Shown here: positions 51,205 to 59,728 of the stretch, in pieces | How positions within the stretch are numbered: the first letter of the stretch is position 1 | Layout: every line of letters begins with the position of its first letter | Source: JAGOPY01 sp964619555 | Lineage (GTDB): Bacteria > Bacteroidota > Bacteroidia > Bacteroidales > JAGOPY01 | Length of the DNA stretch: 64,000 bases | NCBI GenBank assembly: GCA_964619555.1 | Contig: CAZUDV010000009.1 | Coordinates: 124,001-188,000 of the forward strand | Direction: 5' to 3' | Translations under genes and position numbers: made by a program | The notes under the pieces: model-generated | What the model was told of the DNA's origin: nothing | What the model saw: only the letters and a program-made list of their open reading frames with translations | Database searches by the model: none

Positions 51205-51765
51205 TCATTTATTAAATTTCGTCATCGTCAAATCCGCACCGGCCGTTACAAACGACTTTATTGCCTCAACGGCTTGCAGGATCATCGGATCAAGCCAGGA
51301 TTTTTCATCATCGGTCCAGGTACCGAGGACGAAATCTGTCTGATAGCCCCTTGGGAAGTCCTTTCCGATTCCACAGCGGAGTCGCGCAAATTCCTTGGTC
51401 TGCAGGGTTTCCATTATGCTGTAAAGGCCATTGTGGCCTCCGTCGCCACCTTTAAGCTTAAGCCGAAGGATCCCGGGTGGCAGGGCCAGGTCATCGGTTA
51501 TGACCAGGAGGTTCTGAACGGGTATTTTTTCCTTAGCCAGCCAGTGGCGGACAGCCTTACCGCTAAGATTCATATAGGTAGAAGGCTTGATCACGACCAG
51601 CTCGTGGTTTTTCACCTTAATACTGCAATTGGTCGCATACCGGCCGGAAAGAAAAGAAACACCTGACAGCCGGGCCAGTTCGTCGACGACCTGGAAACCG
51701 ATGTTATGCCTGGTTCTGGCATACTCATCGCCGATGTTGCCAAGACCAGCTATCAGGTATTTCAT
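51205..51765 (-). CDS. pth: Peptidyl-tRNA hydrolase
   Basis: Frees tRNA from peptidyl-tRNA lost by ribosomes. 186 residues, usual length. The GLGNIGDEYARTRHNIGFQVVD start includes the catalytic His in HNIGF; KPSTYMNLSGKAV, VITDDLALPPG and KGGDGGHNGL follow. It lies just behind rplY (16 bp), an order known from many bacteria (rplY-pth). Confidence 0.96.
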   Translation of the reverse strand: MKYLIAGLGNIGDEYARTRHNIGFQVVDELARLSGVSFLSGRYATNCSIKVKNHELVVIKPSTYMNLSGKAVRHWLAKEKIPVQNLLVITDDLALPPGILRLKLKGGDGGHNGLYSIMETLQTKEFARLRCGIGKDFPRGYQTDFVLGTWTDDEKSWLDPMILQAVEAIKSFVTAGADLTMTKFNK

Positions 51766-51781
51766 GACTTATAAAGACGCC

Positions 51782-52369
51782 TTATTTGGCAGGGGTTTCT
51801 CCTTCTTCAGGACCGGCAGTTGCAGAAAGACGGGTAGGATTGATCGCTATGATGTACCTTTCCTGCTGTTCCAGAATTTTAAAGTTTTCCTGCTGGATTT
51901 CTTTTACCAGGAACTTCTGGTTGATATCGAGGTTGCTGATATCAACGGTAATATAATCCGGCATATCTTTCGGCAAAGCTTTGACTGTCAGTTTGCGGAA
52001 CTTTTTAACGAGCTGGCCCCCTTTGATCACACCGGGTGCGGTGCCCTGGAATTTAATTGGAATGGCCAGGGTAAGCGGTTTATCCTGGCTGAATTCAAAG
52101 AAATCGGCATGCAGGATATGATCGCTGACGGGGTGGTACTGAATGTCTTTCAGCACGCATTTATAGGATTGATCACCCACTGTGAGGTTGATAAAAAATG
52201 TGTCGGGGGAGAAGATGATGTCACCGAATTCTTTTTCTTCGGCCAGAAAGTGAATTTGTTTTTCACCGCCATAAAGTACACACGGGATTTTGCCGTCGGC
52301 CCTGTGGCGCTTAGCATCTTTTTTCCCTACGCTTTCTCTCGGAAAGCCGCTCATAGATACTGTTTTCAT
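51782..52369 (-). CDS. rplY: 50S ribosomal protein L25 (TL5/Ctc type)
   Basis: 195 residues: an N-terminal 5S-rRNA-binding domain (VGKKDAKRHRADGKIPCVLYGG) and a C-terminal beta domain (FSQDKPLTLAIPIKFQGTAPGVIKGG, PKDMPDYITVDISNLDINQ), as in the long TL5/Ctc form. The tail is Glu/Pro/Ala-rich. The start codon touches an octamer array (52371-52442) that fills much of the gap toward prs and may affect expression. Confidence 0.94.
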   Translation of the reverse strand: MKTVSMSGFPRESVGKKDAKRHRADGKIPCVLYGGEKQIHFLAEEKEFGDIIFSPDTFFINLTVGDQSYKCVLKDIQYHPVSDHILHADFFEFSQDKPLTLAIPIKFQGTAPGVIKGGQLVKKFRKLTVKALPKDMPDYITVDISNLDINQKFLVKEIQQENFKILEQQERYIIAINPTRLSATAGPEEGETPAK

Positions 52370-52370
52370 T

Positions 52371-52442
52371 GTTAAACTGTTAAATTGTTAAACTGTTAAA
52401 TTGTTATTGTGCTCGATTGCTCGATTGTTCAATTGTTTAATC
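52371..52442. repeat. Octanucleotide tandem array, 9 units
   Basis: GTTAAACT, GTTAAATT, GTTAAACT, GTTAAATT, GTTATTGT, GCTCGATT, GCTCGATT, GTTCAATT and GTTTAATC. The period is 8, unlike the other arrays in the window. It begins 1 bp upstream of the rplY start codon (minus strand). Confidence 0.9.
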
Positions 52443-52525
52443 CTGGTTTTCAGGAGCATTAATATTTGCCCAAGAGTTCCCCCGTCTTTTTGTCTTCTTG
52501 TCTCTTTGTCCCTATGTCTGGCCAG

Positions 52526-53482
52526 CTATTTCTCACTTTCGTCAAACTTAAACAAAGAACTGATCGATTTGTAGTTTTCCACTCGTTTGATCACTTCGGC
52601 AAATAGGTCTGCCGTGGAAAGCACGGTGATCTTGCTGCTCTTTTGTTTCAGTGGTATCGTATCCGTTACGACAACCTCCGCAAAGGGCGAATTTTCAATC
52701 CTTTCATATGCCTGGCCGGAAAAAACCGGATGCGTGCAGAACGCCCTGACGCTGTTGGCTCCCTTGTCCATCATCAGTTGTGCCGCTTTTGTGATGGAAC
52801 CGGCCGTATCGATGATATCGTCCACCAGGATGATATCCCTGCCCTTCACATCTCCCACCAGCGCCATTTTCTCGACCTGATTCGGTTTCGACCTCTGTTT
52901 GTAGGTTATGACGAAGTCGGTATGCAACACCTTGGCATAGGCCGCTGCACGGCGTGTACCGCCGGTATCGGGCGAGGCCATGGTCAGCATCGGCAGGTTG
53001 AGTTTTTTAATATACGGGATGAAGATCGAAGAGGCGTAGAGGTGGTCCACCGGGACATCAAAGAAGCCCTGGATCTGGTCGGCATGAAGGTCGATGGTTA
53101 CGATCCTCTGAACCCCGGCTGCCGTGAGCAGGTTAGCCACCAGCTTGGAGGCGATGGTTACCCTTGGGCGGTCCTTGCGGTCCTGGCGGGCCAGGCCGAA
53201 GTACGGGATCACAGCCACGATATTCTTGGCCGACGCGCGTCGTGCCGCATCGATCATCATCAGTAATTCCAGCAGATTATCGGCCGGCGGAAAGGTCGAT
53301 TGCACGATAAAGACATGCCGGCCACGGATATTTTCCTCGAAAGAGGGCTGAAATTCGCCGTCTGAGAAATGAAGAATATCCGATTTCCCGGGTTCAGTTC
53401 CATAGCTTTGCGCTATTTTCTCAGCCAGGTATGCAGTACTCCTGCACCCGAAAATACTGACCAGCTTTTTTTCTTTTGGCAT
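52526..53482 (-). CDS. prs: Ribose-phosphate pyrophosphokinase
   Basis: Makes PRPP from ribose-5-phosphate and ATP. 318 residues. Motifs: LAEKIAQSYGTE, FSDGEFQPSFEENIRG, the RQDRKDRPRVTIASKLVANLL flexible loop and catalytic lysine/arginine region, VTIDLHADQIQGFFD and the PRPP loop DIILVDDIIDTAGS. Typical bacterial class I enzyme. A perfect promoter lies upstream. It is followed at a distance by rplY-pth on the same strand. Confidence 0.96.
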   Translation of the reverse strand: MPKEKKLVSIFGCRSTAYLAEKIAQSYGTEPGKSDILHFSDGEFQPSFEENIRGRHVFIVQSTFPPADNLLELLMMIDAARRASAKNIVAVIPYFGLARQDRKDRPRVTIASKLVANLLTAAGVQRIVTIDLHADQIQGFFDVPVDHLYASSIFIPYIKKLNLPMLTMASPDTGGTRRAAAYAKVLHTDFVITYKQRSKPNQVEKMALVGDVKGRDIILVDDIIDTAGSITKAAQLMMDKGANSVRAFCTHPVFSGQAYERIENSPFAEVVVTDTIPLKQKSSKITVLSTADLFAEVIKRVENYKSISSLFKFDESEK

Positions 53483-53511
53483 AATGACCGGAATTTCTGG
53501 TTATTGGGCTG

Positions 53512-53543
53512 CAAAAATAGAAATAAAATTGGAAGTCTGCAAA
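53512..53543 (-). promoter_or_regulatory. Canonical Bacteroidota promoter for prs
   Basis: Minus strand: TTTG (53543-53540), 20 bp, TATTTTTG (53519-53512). Exact consensus, 29 bp before the start. Confidence 0.75.
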
Positions 53544-53626
53544 TGAAGATGAGGACTCGAATACCGGCTTCAGATTAATTTTTTCTATCGAATTATCACC
53601 CTGAGGATTTTAAAACAAATTTTTCA

Positions 53627-53661
53627 TTTGGACTCAAAACCCGGAATCCTGTCTACATTTG
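53627..53661 (+). promoter_or_regulatory. Promoter-like pair for the T9SS cargo gene at 53678
   Basis: TTTG (53627-53630) and TACATTTG (53654-53661), spaced by 23 bp, slightly longer than usual; the start codon follows 16 bp later. Confidence 0.5.
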
Positions 53662-53677
53662 CGAAAAAATTCATAGA

Positions 53678-54475
53678 ATGAAATCCCGAATAGCAATCCT
53701 TCTGCTCACTCTGACACTTCTGACAGGCAGTCTGAAATCACAGATAACCCTGGAACAGGATTATCCGGCCTCTGCCACCCTCACTGAACTGGCTGTTTCA
53801 GGATACAAGTATTATTTGATGGACGTAATGAATAATGAATGCCGGATTTACAGCACCGATCATTCCATCTGGAAAATCATTTCGCTCAATATGCCGTCAG
53901 GCATGTATCTTTACGACATCCGGTTTGTTTCCGAAAAACTTTTTAATAACGATGATAAAGTCGAATTGGCCTATATTTATTACAGTTACGATACTTCATT
54001 ATATTATTACACCTATTATGCCCGTGTGATTGACGAGACCGGGGCGGAACTCCTCGACCTTCCCGGATGTGCTTTTCTGGAGGTGAAATCATCTGGTAAT
54101 GAGGGGTATAAGATGCTGGCGTATGTATATGATTACTCCATCGTCAACTGGACGGTGAATACACTTGTTTATTCGCTGCCCGGATCACTGCCAGTATCAG
54201 CGGTTGACTCCGAAATTGATGCATTCCACTCTCGGCCTTTTCCAAATCCTGCCGGTGCCACCGTAACTATTCCCTGTCAATTACCTGAAGGCATGGACAC
54301 GGGCGAGATCTCCCTGATGAACAGTTCCGGGTTACTGATCAGGAAATACGAGGTCGACAGGACCTTCGGAAGCCTCCTGATCCATACCGGGGAACTGACT
54401 GCCGGAATCTATATTTATACAGTTACCTGTGATAAAACTTTGTTGTCAAGCGGTAAGATCATCGTTCCACGATAA
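53678..54475 (+). CDS. Secreted protein with T9SS type A sorting domain
   Basis: 265 residues. Signal peptide (RIAILLLTLTLLTGSLKSQ), a beta-rich middle full of Tyr (YYSYDTSLYYYTYYARV), which I do not recognise, and a C-terminal ~80-residue T9SS type A domain. That domain has PFPNPAGATVTI, then ISLMNSSGLLIRKYEV and LTAGIYIYTV, ending ...GKIIVPR. The tail directs export by type IX secretion and attachment to or release from the outer surface. No neighbour explains its role. Confidence 0.75.
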   Translation: MKSRIAILLLTLTLLTGSLKSQITLEQDYPASATLTELAVSGYKYYLMDVMNNECRIYSTDHSIWKIISLNMPSGMYLYDIRFVSEKLFNNDDKVELAYIYYSYDTSLYYYTYYARVIDETGAELLDLPGCAFLEVKSSGNEGYKMLAYVYDYSIVNWTVNTLVYSLPGSLPVSAVDSEIDAFHSRPFPNPAGATVTIPCQLPEGMDTGEISLMNSSGLLIRKYEVDRTFGSLLIHTGELTAGIYIYTVTCDKTLLSSGKIIVPR

Positions 54476-54523
54476 CTGAACACTTCTGATATTCAGTTTA
54501 CACCAGCCATTCTTGACCTGAAT

Positions 54524-54619
54524 TTACAGGAACAATATTTTAACCAGGAAGACAAGTGCCAGGGCTGTCAGCCAAAAAATAAGCACTATCCATCCTGAGG
54601 ATAGCCTGGATTTTTTCAT
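54524..54619 (-). CDS. Possible 31-residue single-helix membrane protein
   Basis: On the minus strand ATG 54619 opens a frame of 31 codons ending in TAA. It starts MKKSRLSSG and continues as one hydrophobic helix (WIVLIFWLTALALVFLV) to a short basic end. The plan, a basic N-terminus plus one helix, is that of small membrane proteins. It is 60 bp downstream of the secreted-protein gene at 54680 on the same strand. No homology known to me; it could be chance. Confidence 0.4.
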   Translation of the reverse strand: MKKSRLSSGWIVLIFWLTALALVFLVKILFL

Positions 54620-54679
54620 TTTTATAACAATTAACGGTTTGTAAAGAAATTAGGTAAAAGGCTCTTAGCCAGGTCATTT

Positions 54680-55102
54680 CTAACAAACAGGAGGAGGCCG
54701 TATCTTAAGGATGGATTGATAAGAAGAGGAATGGAGGGAAGTAGGTTTCAGGAAGATAAAAGCCCCGGTGTCGGACAGATGGCCGATCACAATGCTTCCG
54801 GCAGGCAGCAGGGCAAATTCCCTTCCCCGGTCGGCAAATCCCTTCCGGTATTCCTTAATGATTTCCTGGTCGGAGATGGGATCCGGCTGAGGTTTTGAGC
54901 CGGGTTCACTGATGCAGATTTCATTGTAATCGGCTTCCCATTTCACCCCATAGAGCCCGGTCTGCAGTGGCTTTTCGACGACTATCTCCGGATACTGCCG
55001 GTCATTTGAATTAGGCACTTCCCCGACAGGACCGCTGGCCAGTACTTCCAGATGGAGCAAGCAAACAAGGAAAACCAGGTATTTACCGGGGCGTTTTAAC
55101 AT
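54680..55102 (-). CDS. Small secreted hypothetical protein
   Basis: 140 residues: signal peptide (KYLVFLVCLLHLEVLASG) and a short mature part with SDQEIIKEYRKGFADRGREFALLPAGSIVIGHLSDTGAFIFL, ending in Pro-Pro-Pro-Val-Cys. I do not recognise the family. It follows the hemerythrin gene by 15 bp on the minus strand, so the two are likely co-transcribed. Confidence 0.6.
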   Translation of the reverse strand: MLKRPGKYLVFLVCLLHLEVLASGPVGEVPNSNDRQYPEIVVEKPLQTGLYGVKWEADYNEICISEPGSKPQPDPISDQEIIKEYRKGFADRGREFALLPAGSIVIGHLSDTGAFIFLKPTSLHSSSYQSILKIRPPPVC

Positions 55103-55117
55103 GATTCTGCGGATACA

Positions 55118-55660
55118 TCAGTATTTATTATCCAAACGATCAAGCAAGGCATGAAATTGTTCATGGATTCCCGGTCCGATCACTTCTTTTTCGATTTTAT
55201 GAAAGCGGAAATTAATTTCGGTTTGCTTGTCTTCGCCCAGTATCCTGTCAGCCATCGGGAACAGAATGCTGTCTTCCTTAAGGATATGAGCGGTCAGATG
55301 GTTGACATAATCGACAAGCCTATCTGCCAGGGGTTGAATGTAATTTCCATTTCGGAATCCGTTCACGGCCGTTTCAATATCTAAGGTCATTTTTCTGCCG
55401 ATGGCATGGTCATGCAGCATGACGGCGATGGGTCCGCTTTTTTCGGGCAGTCCGGCCGAGACCATAGCCGGGAAAAGCGCTGTTTCTTCCTTACCGTGAT
55501 GGCATTTGTCGGCAAATACTTTCAGGAATTCGATGATCTGGTCGAGATCATCCGGATCAGCAGGATTTCCTGCGCTGATGTGGCCGGCGATCTTTTTCAT
55601 GATGCTTAGCATCTTTTTGATCGCTTTATGTTCGTTCATCAGGTCTTCAGTCGGTTTCAT
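55118..55660 (-). CDS. Hemerythrin HHE domain protein
   Basis: 180 residues forming an all-helical bundle with the His/Glu ligands of a di-iron site: LMNEHKAIKKML near the N-terminus, DKCHHGKEETALFP (HxxxE), LHDHAIGRKM and HLTAHILKEDSILFPMAD. Such proteins bind O2, NO or iron, or take part in repair of iron-sulfur clusters (RIC-like). It is the first gene of a small minus-strand unit with the secreted protein at 54680. The family is clear; the exact ligand is not. Confidence 0.88.
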   Translation of the reverse strand: MKPTEDLMNEHKAIKKMLSIMKKIAGHISAGNPADPDDLDQIIEFLKVFADKCHHGKEETALFPAMVSAGLPEKSGPIAVMLHDHAIGRKMTLDIETAVNGFRNGNYIQPLADRLVDYVNHLTAHILKEDSILFPMADRILGEDKQTEINFRFHKIEKEVIGPGIHEQFHALLDRLDNKY

Positions 55661-55797
55661 AAGCTAATGGATTCGGTCATGAATACATTTACCGTCACGA
55701 AAATAGTCAAAATAAAATTAATGTGTTTCTGATGGAAAGCATTATCCAACTACTAACCGTTTGACACTAGCCACTTAACACTAATCACCTAAAAATC

Positions 55798-55825
55798 AAA
55801 AACCTCCGCTGTACGAAGGTTTTTG
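55798..55825 (-). terminator. Intrinsic terminator of tRNA-Leu
   Basis: The minus strand has an AAAACCTT/GGAGGTTTTT-type hairpin with a T-run, directly behind the tRNA 3' end. Confidence 0.7.
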
Positions 55826-55829
55826 TCCG

Positions 55830-55913
55830 TACCCGGGGCCGGGATCGAACCGGCACGAGCTCTCGCTCACAGGTTTTTGAGACCAGCGCGTCTACCTGTT
55901 CCGCCACCCGGGC
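55830..55913 (-). tRNA. tRNA-Leu (anticodon CAA)
   Basis: 84 nt with a 7-bp acceptor stem (GCCCGGG against CCCGGGT, with a terminal G-U pair), D arm, anticodon loop CTCAAAA giving CAA, a long variable arm (GAGCGAGAGCTC) as expected for class II tRNA-Leu, and a T arm GCCGGTTCGATCCCGGC. No CCA is encoded. The anticodon stem reads CTGGT against ACCTG, leaving one U-U mismatch. Confidence 0.9.
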
Positions 55914-56013
55914 AATGTGGAGGCAATGGTTTATCAGCGATGCTGAATTTTCAAAAAGGATTGCAAAGATATAAAATTCTAAGCTTAACTTTACATTTAA
56001 ATACTTTAATATT

Positions 56014-56781
56014 ATGAAGATGAAAGTGATCCTGTACGCTTTGCTGCCCCTGGCATTCTGCCTGTTTTCGACCGGGGTGTTTTCTCAATGTGAACCACTT
56101 GGACCGGAGGAGTGCCCTGATCCGGAAAATAATGGTGCCGTTTGCCCGGAATTCCTGCCTGCCGGTTTTGTGAATCAACTCTACAGTTCCGTTGCTACGA
56201 TTCTGCCGCCACCTTCAATCGACACCCTGAGTTTCCAGATAGATATCAATCACATAAGACTGGATTCGATCCTCAATCTTCCGGAAGGGCTCGAATGGGA
56301 ATCCAATGCGGAAGACAATCGGTTCTTTCCTGGGACCTATTATTGTGTGCTGATTGAAGGTACGCCATCGGTGGCGGATACTTTCCGGCTGAAGATCTAC
56401 ATCAGCATTTTTGTGGAATTGTTCGGCGATACCATTTTTGTCACTCAGTTCGTCGATACCACATCCTTATCCATGGTCATTGCTGAAAACAGCGGGCTTG
56501 GTGATGCTCCGGATGGCCATCTTTTTATCCTGTCCAGTAATCCGAATCCTTTTGAAAGCCGGACCAGTATTCATTTTTATTGTGAAAAGGCCGGCAGAGT
56601 GGAGTGGGAGCTATTCGACCTGACGGGCAGGCTGATGGATTCAAGGATAATAACCGCCGGGTCAGGAGAGAACTATTTCCATTACGATGGTGAATGCCTG
56701 TCGGCAGGGACTTATTTCTACCTGTTAAAGTCAGGCGGCAGGACAGCGGCGGGGAAAATCGTCAGGGGGAATGGCCGTTAG
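56014..56781 (+). CDS. Secreted protein with T9SS sorting domain
   Basis: 255 residues with a signal peptide (VILYALLPLAFCLFSTGVFSQ). The mature part starts with a Cys/Pro-rich stretch (CEPLGPEECPDPENNG), then an Ig-like beta region (GTYYCVLIEGTPSVADTFRLKIYI) and a C-terminal T9SS type A domain (SNPNPFESRTSIHFY, WELFDLTGRLMD, LSAGTYFYLLKSGG). The C-terminal tail directs export by the type IX system. Ligand unknown. It is followed after 40 bp by palindrome copy 5. Confidence 0.75.
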   Translation: MKMKVILYALLPLAFCLFSTGVFSQCEPLGPEECPDPENNGAVCPEFLPAGFVNQLYSSVATILPPPSIDTLSFQIDINHIRLDSILNLPEGLEWESNAEDNRFFPGTYYCVLIEGTPSVADTFRLKIYISIFVELFGDTIFVTQFVDTTSLSMVIAENSGLGDAPDGHLFILSSNPNPFESRTSIHFYCEKAGRVEWELFDLTGRLMDSRIITAGSGENYFHYDGECLSAGTYFYLLKSGGRTAAGKIVRGNGR

Positions 56782-56821
56782 TCAATTGATTAACGGTCAG
56801 GTGAATCCGTCAGTTAAATTA

Positions 56822-56859
56822 AAAAATCGTACTACCACTATAGTGGTACGACGATTTTT
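56822..56859. repeat. CCACTATAGTGG palindrome, copy 5
   Basis: 38 bp with 19-nt arms and one or two mismatches, A-run and T-run ends. It lies 20 bp before the TonB receptor start and would translate as NRTTTIVV if read through, which makes a false N-terminal extension. Confidence 0.9.
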
Positions 56860-56878
56860 AATCAGAACCACCCTTCGG

Positions 56879-59158
56879 ATGAAAAATTTGCTATCCTTCT
56901 CCTTCCTGAGCCTTTTCCTGGCAACAGCAGTGTCAATAACAGGCATTATGACCGGAAGGGCGCAGCAAGCTTCAGTGCATGGAGTTGTGACCGACGCGTT
57001 TACAAGGGAATCGCTTCCTGGAGTCAATGTTGTATTGGATTTAAATACCGGCACTTCGACGGATGATTCCGGATATTTTGAATTACAGCTCCCTTCCGGG
57101 CCGGTTAGCCTGACTTTCCGGTTTATCGGCTATAAGGATGAGGTAATTAACCTCCAGCTGAAGCCGGGTGAAATGGTTCAGAGAAATGTACAACTGCATT
57201 CCGGAGCCATTGAGCTGACCACGGCGGTAATTTCAGCGTCCCGTTATGAACAGCGGCTTTCCGATGTGAATGTTTCCATGGAGGTGATTCCAGCCGAATT
57301 TATAGAAAGGGTAAATACCCGCCAGTTGGATGAAACCGTGAACCTTTTACCCGGTGTGGATGTGCTTGATGGCCAGGCTAATATCCGCGGAGGTAGCGGG
57401 TACAGCTACGGTGCCGGAAGCCGTGTCCTCATGCTGCTGGATGACCTGCCTTTGTTATCCGGCGACATCAATGATGTGAAATGGAATGCCATACCGCTTG
57501 AAACAATCGGACAGGTGGAAATAATCAAAGGTGCCTCGGCAGCCTTGTATGGTTCATCTGCCCTGAATGGGGTGATTAACCTGCGAAGCGCAGCGCCGGG
57601 AATTATACCGTCGACCACAATTGAACTCAATACTGGTATTTATACCAAACCGGACAGGGATGAAATGACCTGGTGGTGGAATCGGAACCCTTATTATGGA
57701 GGTATCCGGTTTTCCCATCTCCGTAAGGCCGGACCGGTAGACATATCACTGGGAGGCAGTGGATATTTTGATGAAGGTTACCGGGATGACAATTATCAGC
57801 GGTATGTCCGGTTCAATACGGGGATCCGGTATAATCCGGAGAAAGTGAAGGGGTTTTCCGCCGGATTCCGGACAAACATCCAATACCAGGGATTATCGGA
57901 TTTTCTCATATGGCAGGATGCAGATTCAGGGGCTTTTCTTCAGAATCCCGCTGCCATTTCACCGTCTGAAGGATTAAGATTGAATATCGATCCATATCTG
58001 ATCTATTATAATCAACAAAATGGCAGGCATAGTTTAAAGGCACGGTATTATAAAGTCTCCAACCGATTTCCGGAAGATCCGGACAAAAATAATGGATCCG
58101 ATTATTATTTCGCAGAGTACCAGTTCCTTAAAATGTATCGGAACGGTTTGAACCTTTCCGCGGGAGGGGCGGGATCATACACGGCCGGGACATCAAACCT
58201 ATACGGGGACCATTCCGGCAGCACCATCGCATTATATACCCAACTGGATTATAAATTTTTCAACAAACTTTCAGCCAGTTTCGGTGTTCGTTGGGAGCGC
58301 TACACATTGGACAAAACGGACGATGAATCCAGACCGGTTGTGAGGGCAGGGCTGAATTATGAAGCGGCAAAATACACCTTCATCCGCGCGTCATTTGGGC
58401 AGGGATACCGGTACCCGTCAATGGCAGAAAAGTATACGGCCACTACGCTTGGGGCACTGAATGTATTTCCAAACCCGGAGTTGCAGGCTGAAACGGGATG
58501 GAGTACAGAACTTGGATTAAGGCAGGGTATTAAGCTGGGGATATGGAGTGGTTTTATTGATGTGGCGGGATTTTGGACCGAGTATCAGGACATGATGGAA
58601 TTCACCTTCGGTATCTATCAACCCGACAGCGTGCCATATCCTACCCTGGAACACCTGGGTTTCAAATCGCTTAACACCGGCAATGCCAGGATCAGCGGCG
58701 TGGATGTCTCAATATCCGGGCATGGCAGGCCGGGAAAGATCAATATTGAATTTTTTACGGGGTATACATATATGGATCCGGTTGACCTTTCGCCTGATAC
58801 GAGTGGACAGATAATGCTCAAATATAGGCATCATCATGCAGTAAAGGGCGATATTTCAGTCGAATACAGGGATTTCAGCGCAGGGATCACATGCGTTTAC
58901 ACCAGTTATATGGAAAGGATTGATGCTGCTTTTGAGGAAGAGATCTTTGGCCAGGAAATATTGCCCGGGTTAAAGGAATATCGGGAAAAAAATGACCAGG
59001 GTGCCGTCATTGTTGATTTAAGACTGGGATGGCAAATTTCAACTAATTCGCATATTGGTTTTTTCATCAAAAACCTATTCAATGTTGAATATATGGGTCG
59101 GCCAGGGGATGTTCAGGCCCCTTGCAGCCTGTCACTTCAATATGTTTTTAAAATCTGA
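56879..59158 (+). CDS. TonB-dependent outer-membrane receptor
   Basis: 759 residues from ATG 56879, giving a signal peptide (LLSFSFLSLFLATAVSI ... AQQ); the open frame further upstream only reads the palindrome. The N-terminal carboxypeptidase-regulatory domain (VHGVVTDAFTRESLPGVNVVL) is followed by a plug domain (LDETVNLLPGVDVLDGQANIRGGSGYSYGAGSRVLMLLDDLP and IEIIKG-like VEIIKGASAALYGSSALNGVINL) and a beta-barrel ending in SLQYVFKI. It imports an unknown ligand such as a siderophore, cobalamin or peptide with TonB energy. No SusD partner is next to it, so it is probably not a glycan-uptake pair. Confidence 0.9.
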   Translation: MKNLLSFSFLSLFLATAVSITGIMTGRAQQASVHGVVTDAFTRESLPGVNVVLDLNTGTSTDDSGYFELQLPSGPVSLTFRFIGYKDEVINLQLKPGEMVQRNVQLHSGAIELTTAVISASRYEQRLSDVNVSMEVIPAEFIERVNTRQLDETVNLLPGVDVLDGQANIRGGSGYSYGAGSRVLMLLDDLPLLSGDINDVKWNAIPLETIGQVEIIKGASAALYGSSALNGVINLRSAAPGIIPSTTIELNTGIYTKPDRDEMTWWWNRNPYYGGIRFSHLRKAGPVDISLGGSGYFDEGYRDDNYQRYVRFNTGIRYNPEKVKGFSAGFRTNIQYQGLSDFLIWQDADSGAFLQNPAAISPSEGLRLNIDPYLIYYNQQNGRHSLKARYYKVSNRFPEDPDKNNGSDYYFAEYQFLKMYRNGLNLSAGGAGSYTAGTSNLYGDHSGSTIALYTQLDYKFFNKLSASFGVRWERYTLDKTDDESRPVVRAGLNYEAAKYTFIRASFGQGYRYPSMAEKYTATTLGALNVFPNPELQAETGWSTELGLRQGIKLGIWSGFIDVAGFWTEYQDMMEFTFGIYQPDSVPYPTLEHLGFKSLNTGNARISGVDVSISGHGRPGKINIEFFTGYTYMDPVDLSPDTSGQIMLKYRHHHAVKGDISVEYRDFSAGITCVYTSYMERIDAAFEEEIFGQEILPGLKEYREKNDQGAVIVDLRLGWQISTNSHIGFFIKNLFNVEYMGRPGDVQAPCSLSLQYVFKI

Positions 59159-59190
59159 AAACGTCTATTGTTAACCCGATGTTAAATATA

Positions 59191-59221
59191 TTGACAACTG
59201 TATATCAGGGGTATAAATTTG
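59191..59221 (+). promoter_or_regulatory. Promoter for the membrane protein gene at 59259
   Basis: TTG (59191-59193, in TTGACA), 20 bp, TAAATTTG (59214-59221). Good -33/-7 pair. Confidence 0.6.
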
Positions 59222-59258
59222 CGATTCGCATTTATTTATTACCACTAAATCTTAAACC

Positions 59259-59687
59259 ATGAACACAAAAATCATTATTGCCGCTCTAATAACGGCGATT
59301 GTCAATTTCCTCCTGGGTTGGCTTGTATTCGGGGTGATCCTGATGGACTTTTACAAGTCCAATACAGTTCAATACGACGGTTTGATGAAAGAAATGCCAA
59401 ATCTTTTATTCATTTTCCTCAGCGGCTTGCTTTATGCATTTCTGTTTGCGTTTATATTCGAAAAATGGGCCAGGATACGGACATTTGGCAGAGGGTTCAC
59501 TGCCGGCCTGCTGTTGGGATTTCTCATCATGACAGGCTTCAACCTTTATTTCCTTGCCGGGATGAATTTGTTTAACTTGAAATTGGTAATTACCGATATT
59601 CTTGTCAATACGATATTTTCCGGGATCCTGGGCGGGGTCACCGGATTCATACTGGGATTTAACAAGAAATCGATTGACCTGGAATAA
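59259..59687 (+). CDS. Four-helix membrane protein
   Basis: 142 residues with four hydrophobic segments (about 5-28, 48-66, 78-98 and 108-133). The first starts AALITAIVNFLLGWLVFGVIL, reminiscent of DUF1761-like small membrane proteins, but I am not certain of that family. Polar parts are short, with a EKWARIRTFGRGF basic loop in the middle. The 5-fold beta-flower gene follows after 41 bp, possibly in the same transcript. Function unknown. Confidence 0.7.
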   Translation: MNTKIIIAALITAIVNFLLGWLVFGVILMDFYKSNTVQYDGLMKEMPNLLFIFLSGLLYAFLFAFIFEKWARIRTFGRGFTAGLLLGFLIMTGFNLYFLAGMNLFNLKLVITDILVNTIFSGILGGVTGFILGFNKKSIDLE

Positions 59688-59728
59688 GTTTTGGTTCAAT
59701 TCTTGTGCTTATCAGGGAAAGCAATAAG

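Noticed and set aside
56771..56878. N-terminal extension of the TonB receptor and of the 33382 gene with NRTTTIVV residues
   Set aside because: These residues come from translating palindrome copies 5 and 4; the signal peptide begins at the downstream ATG in both cases.
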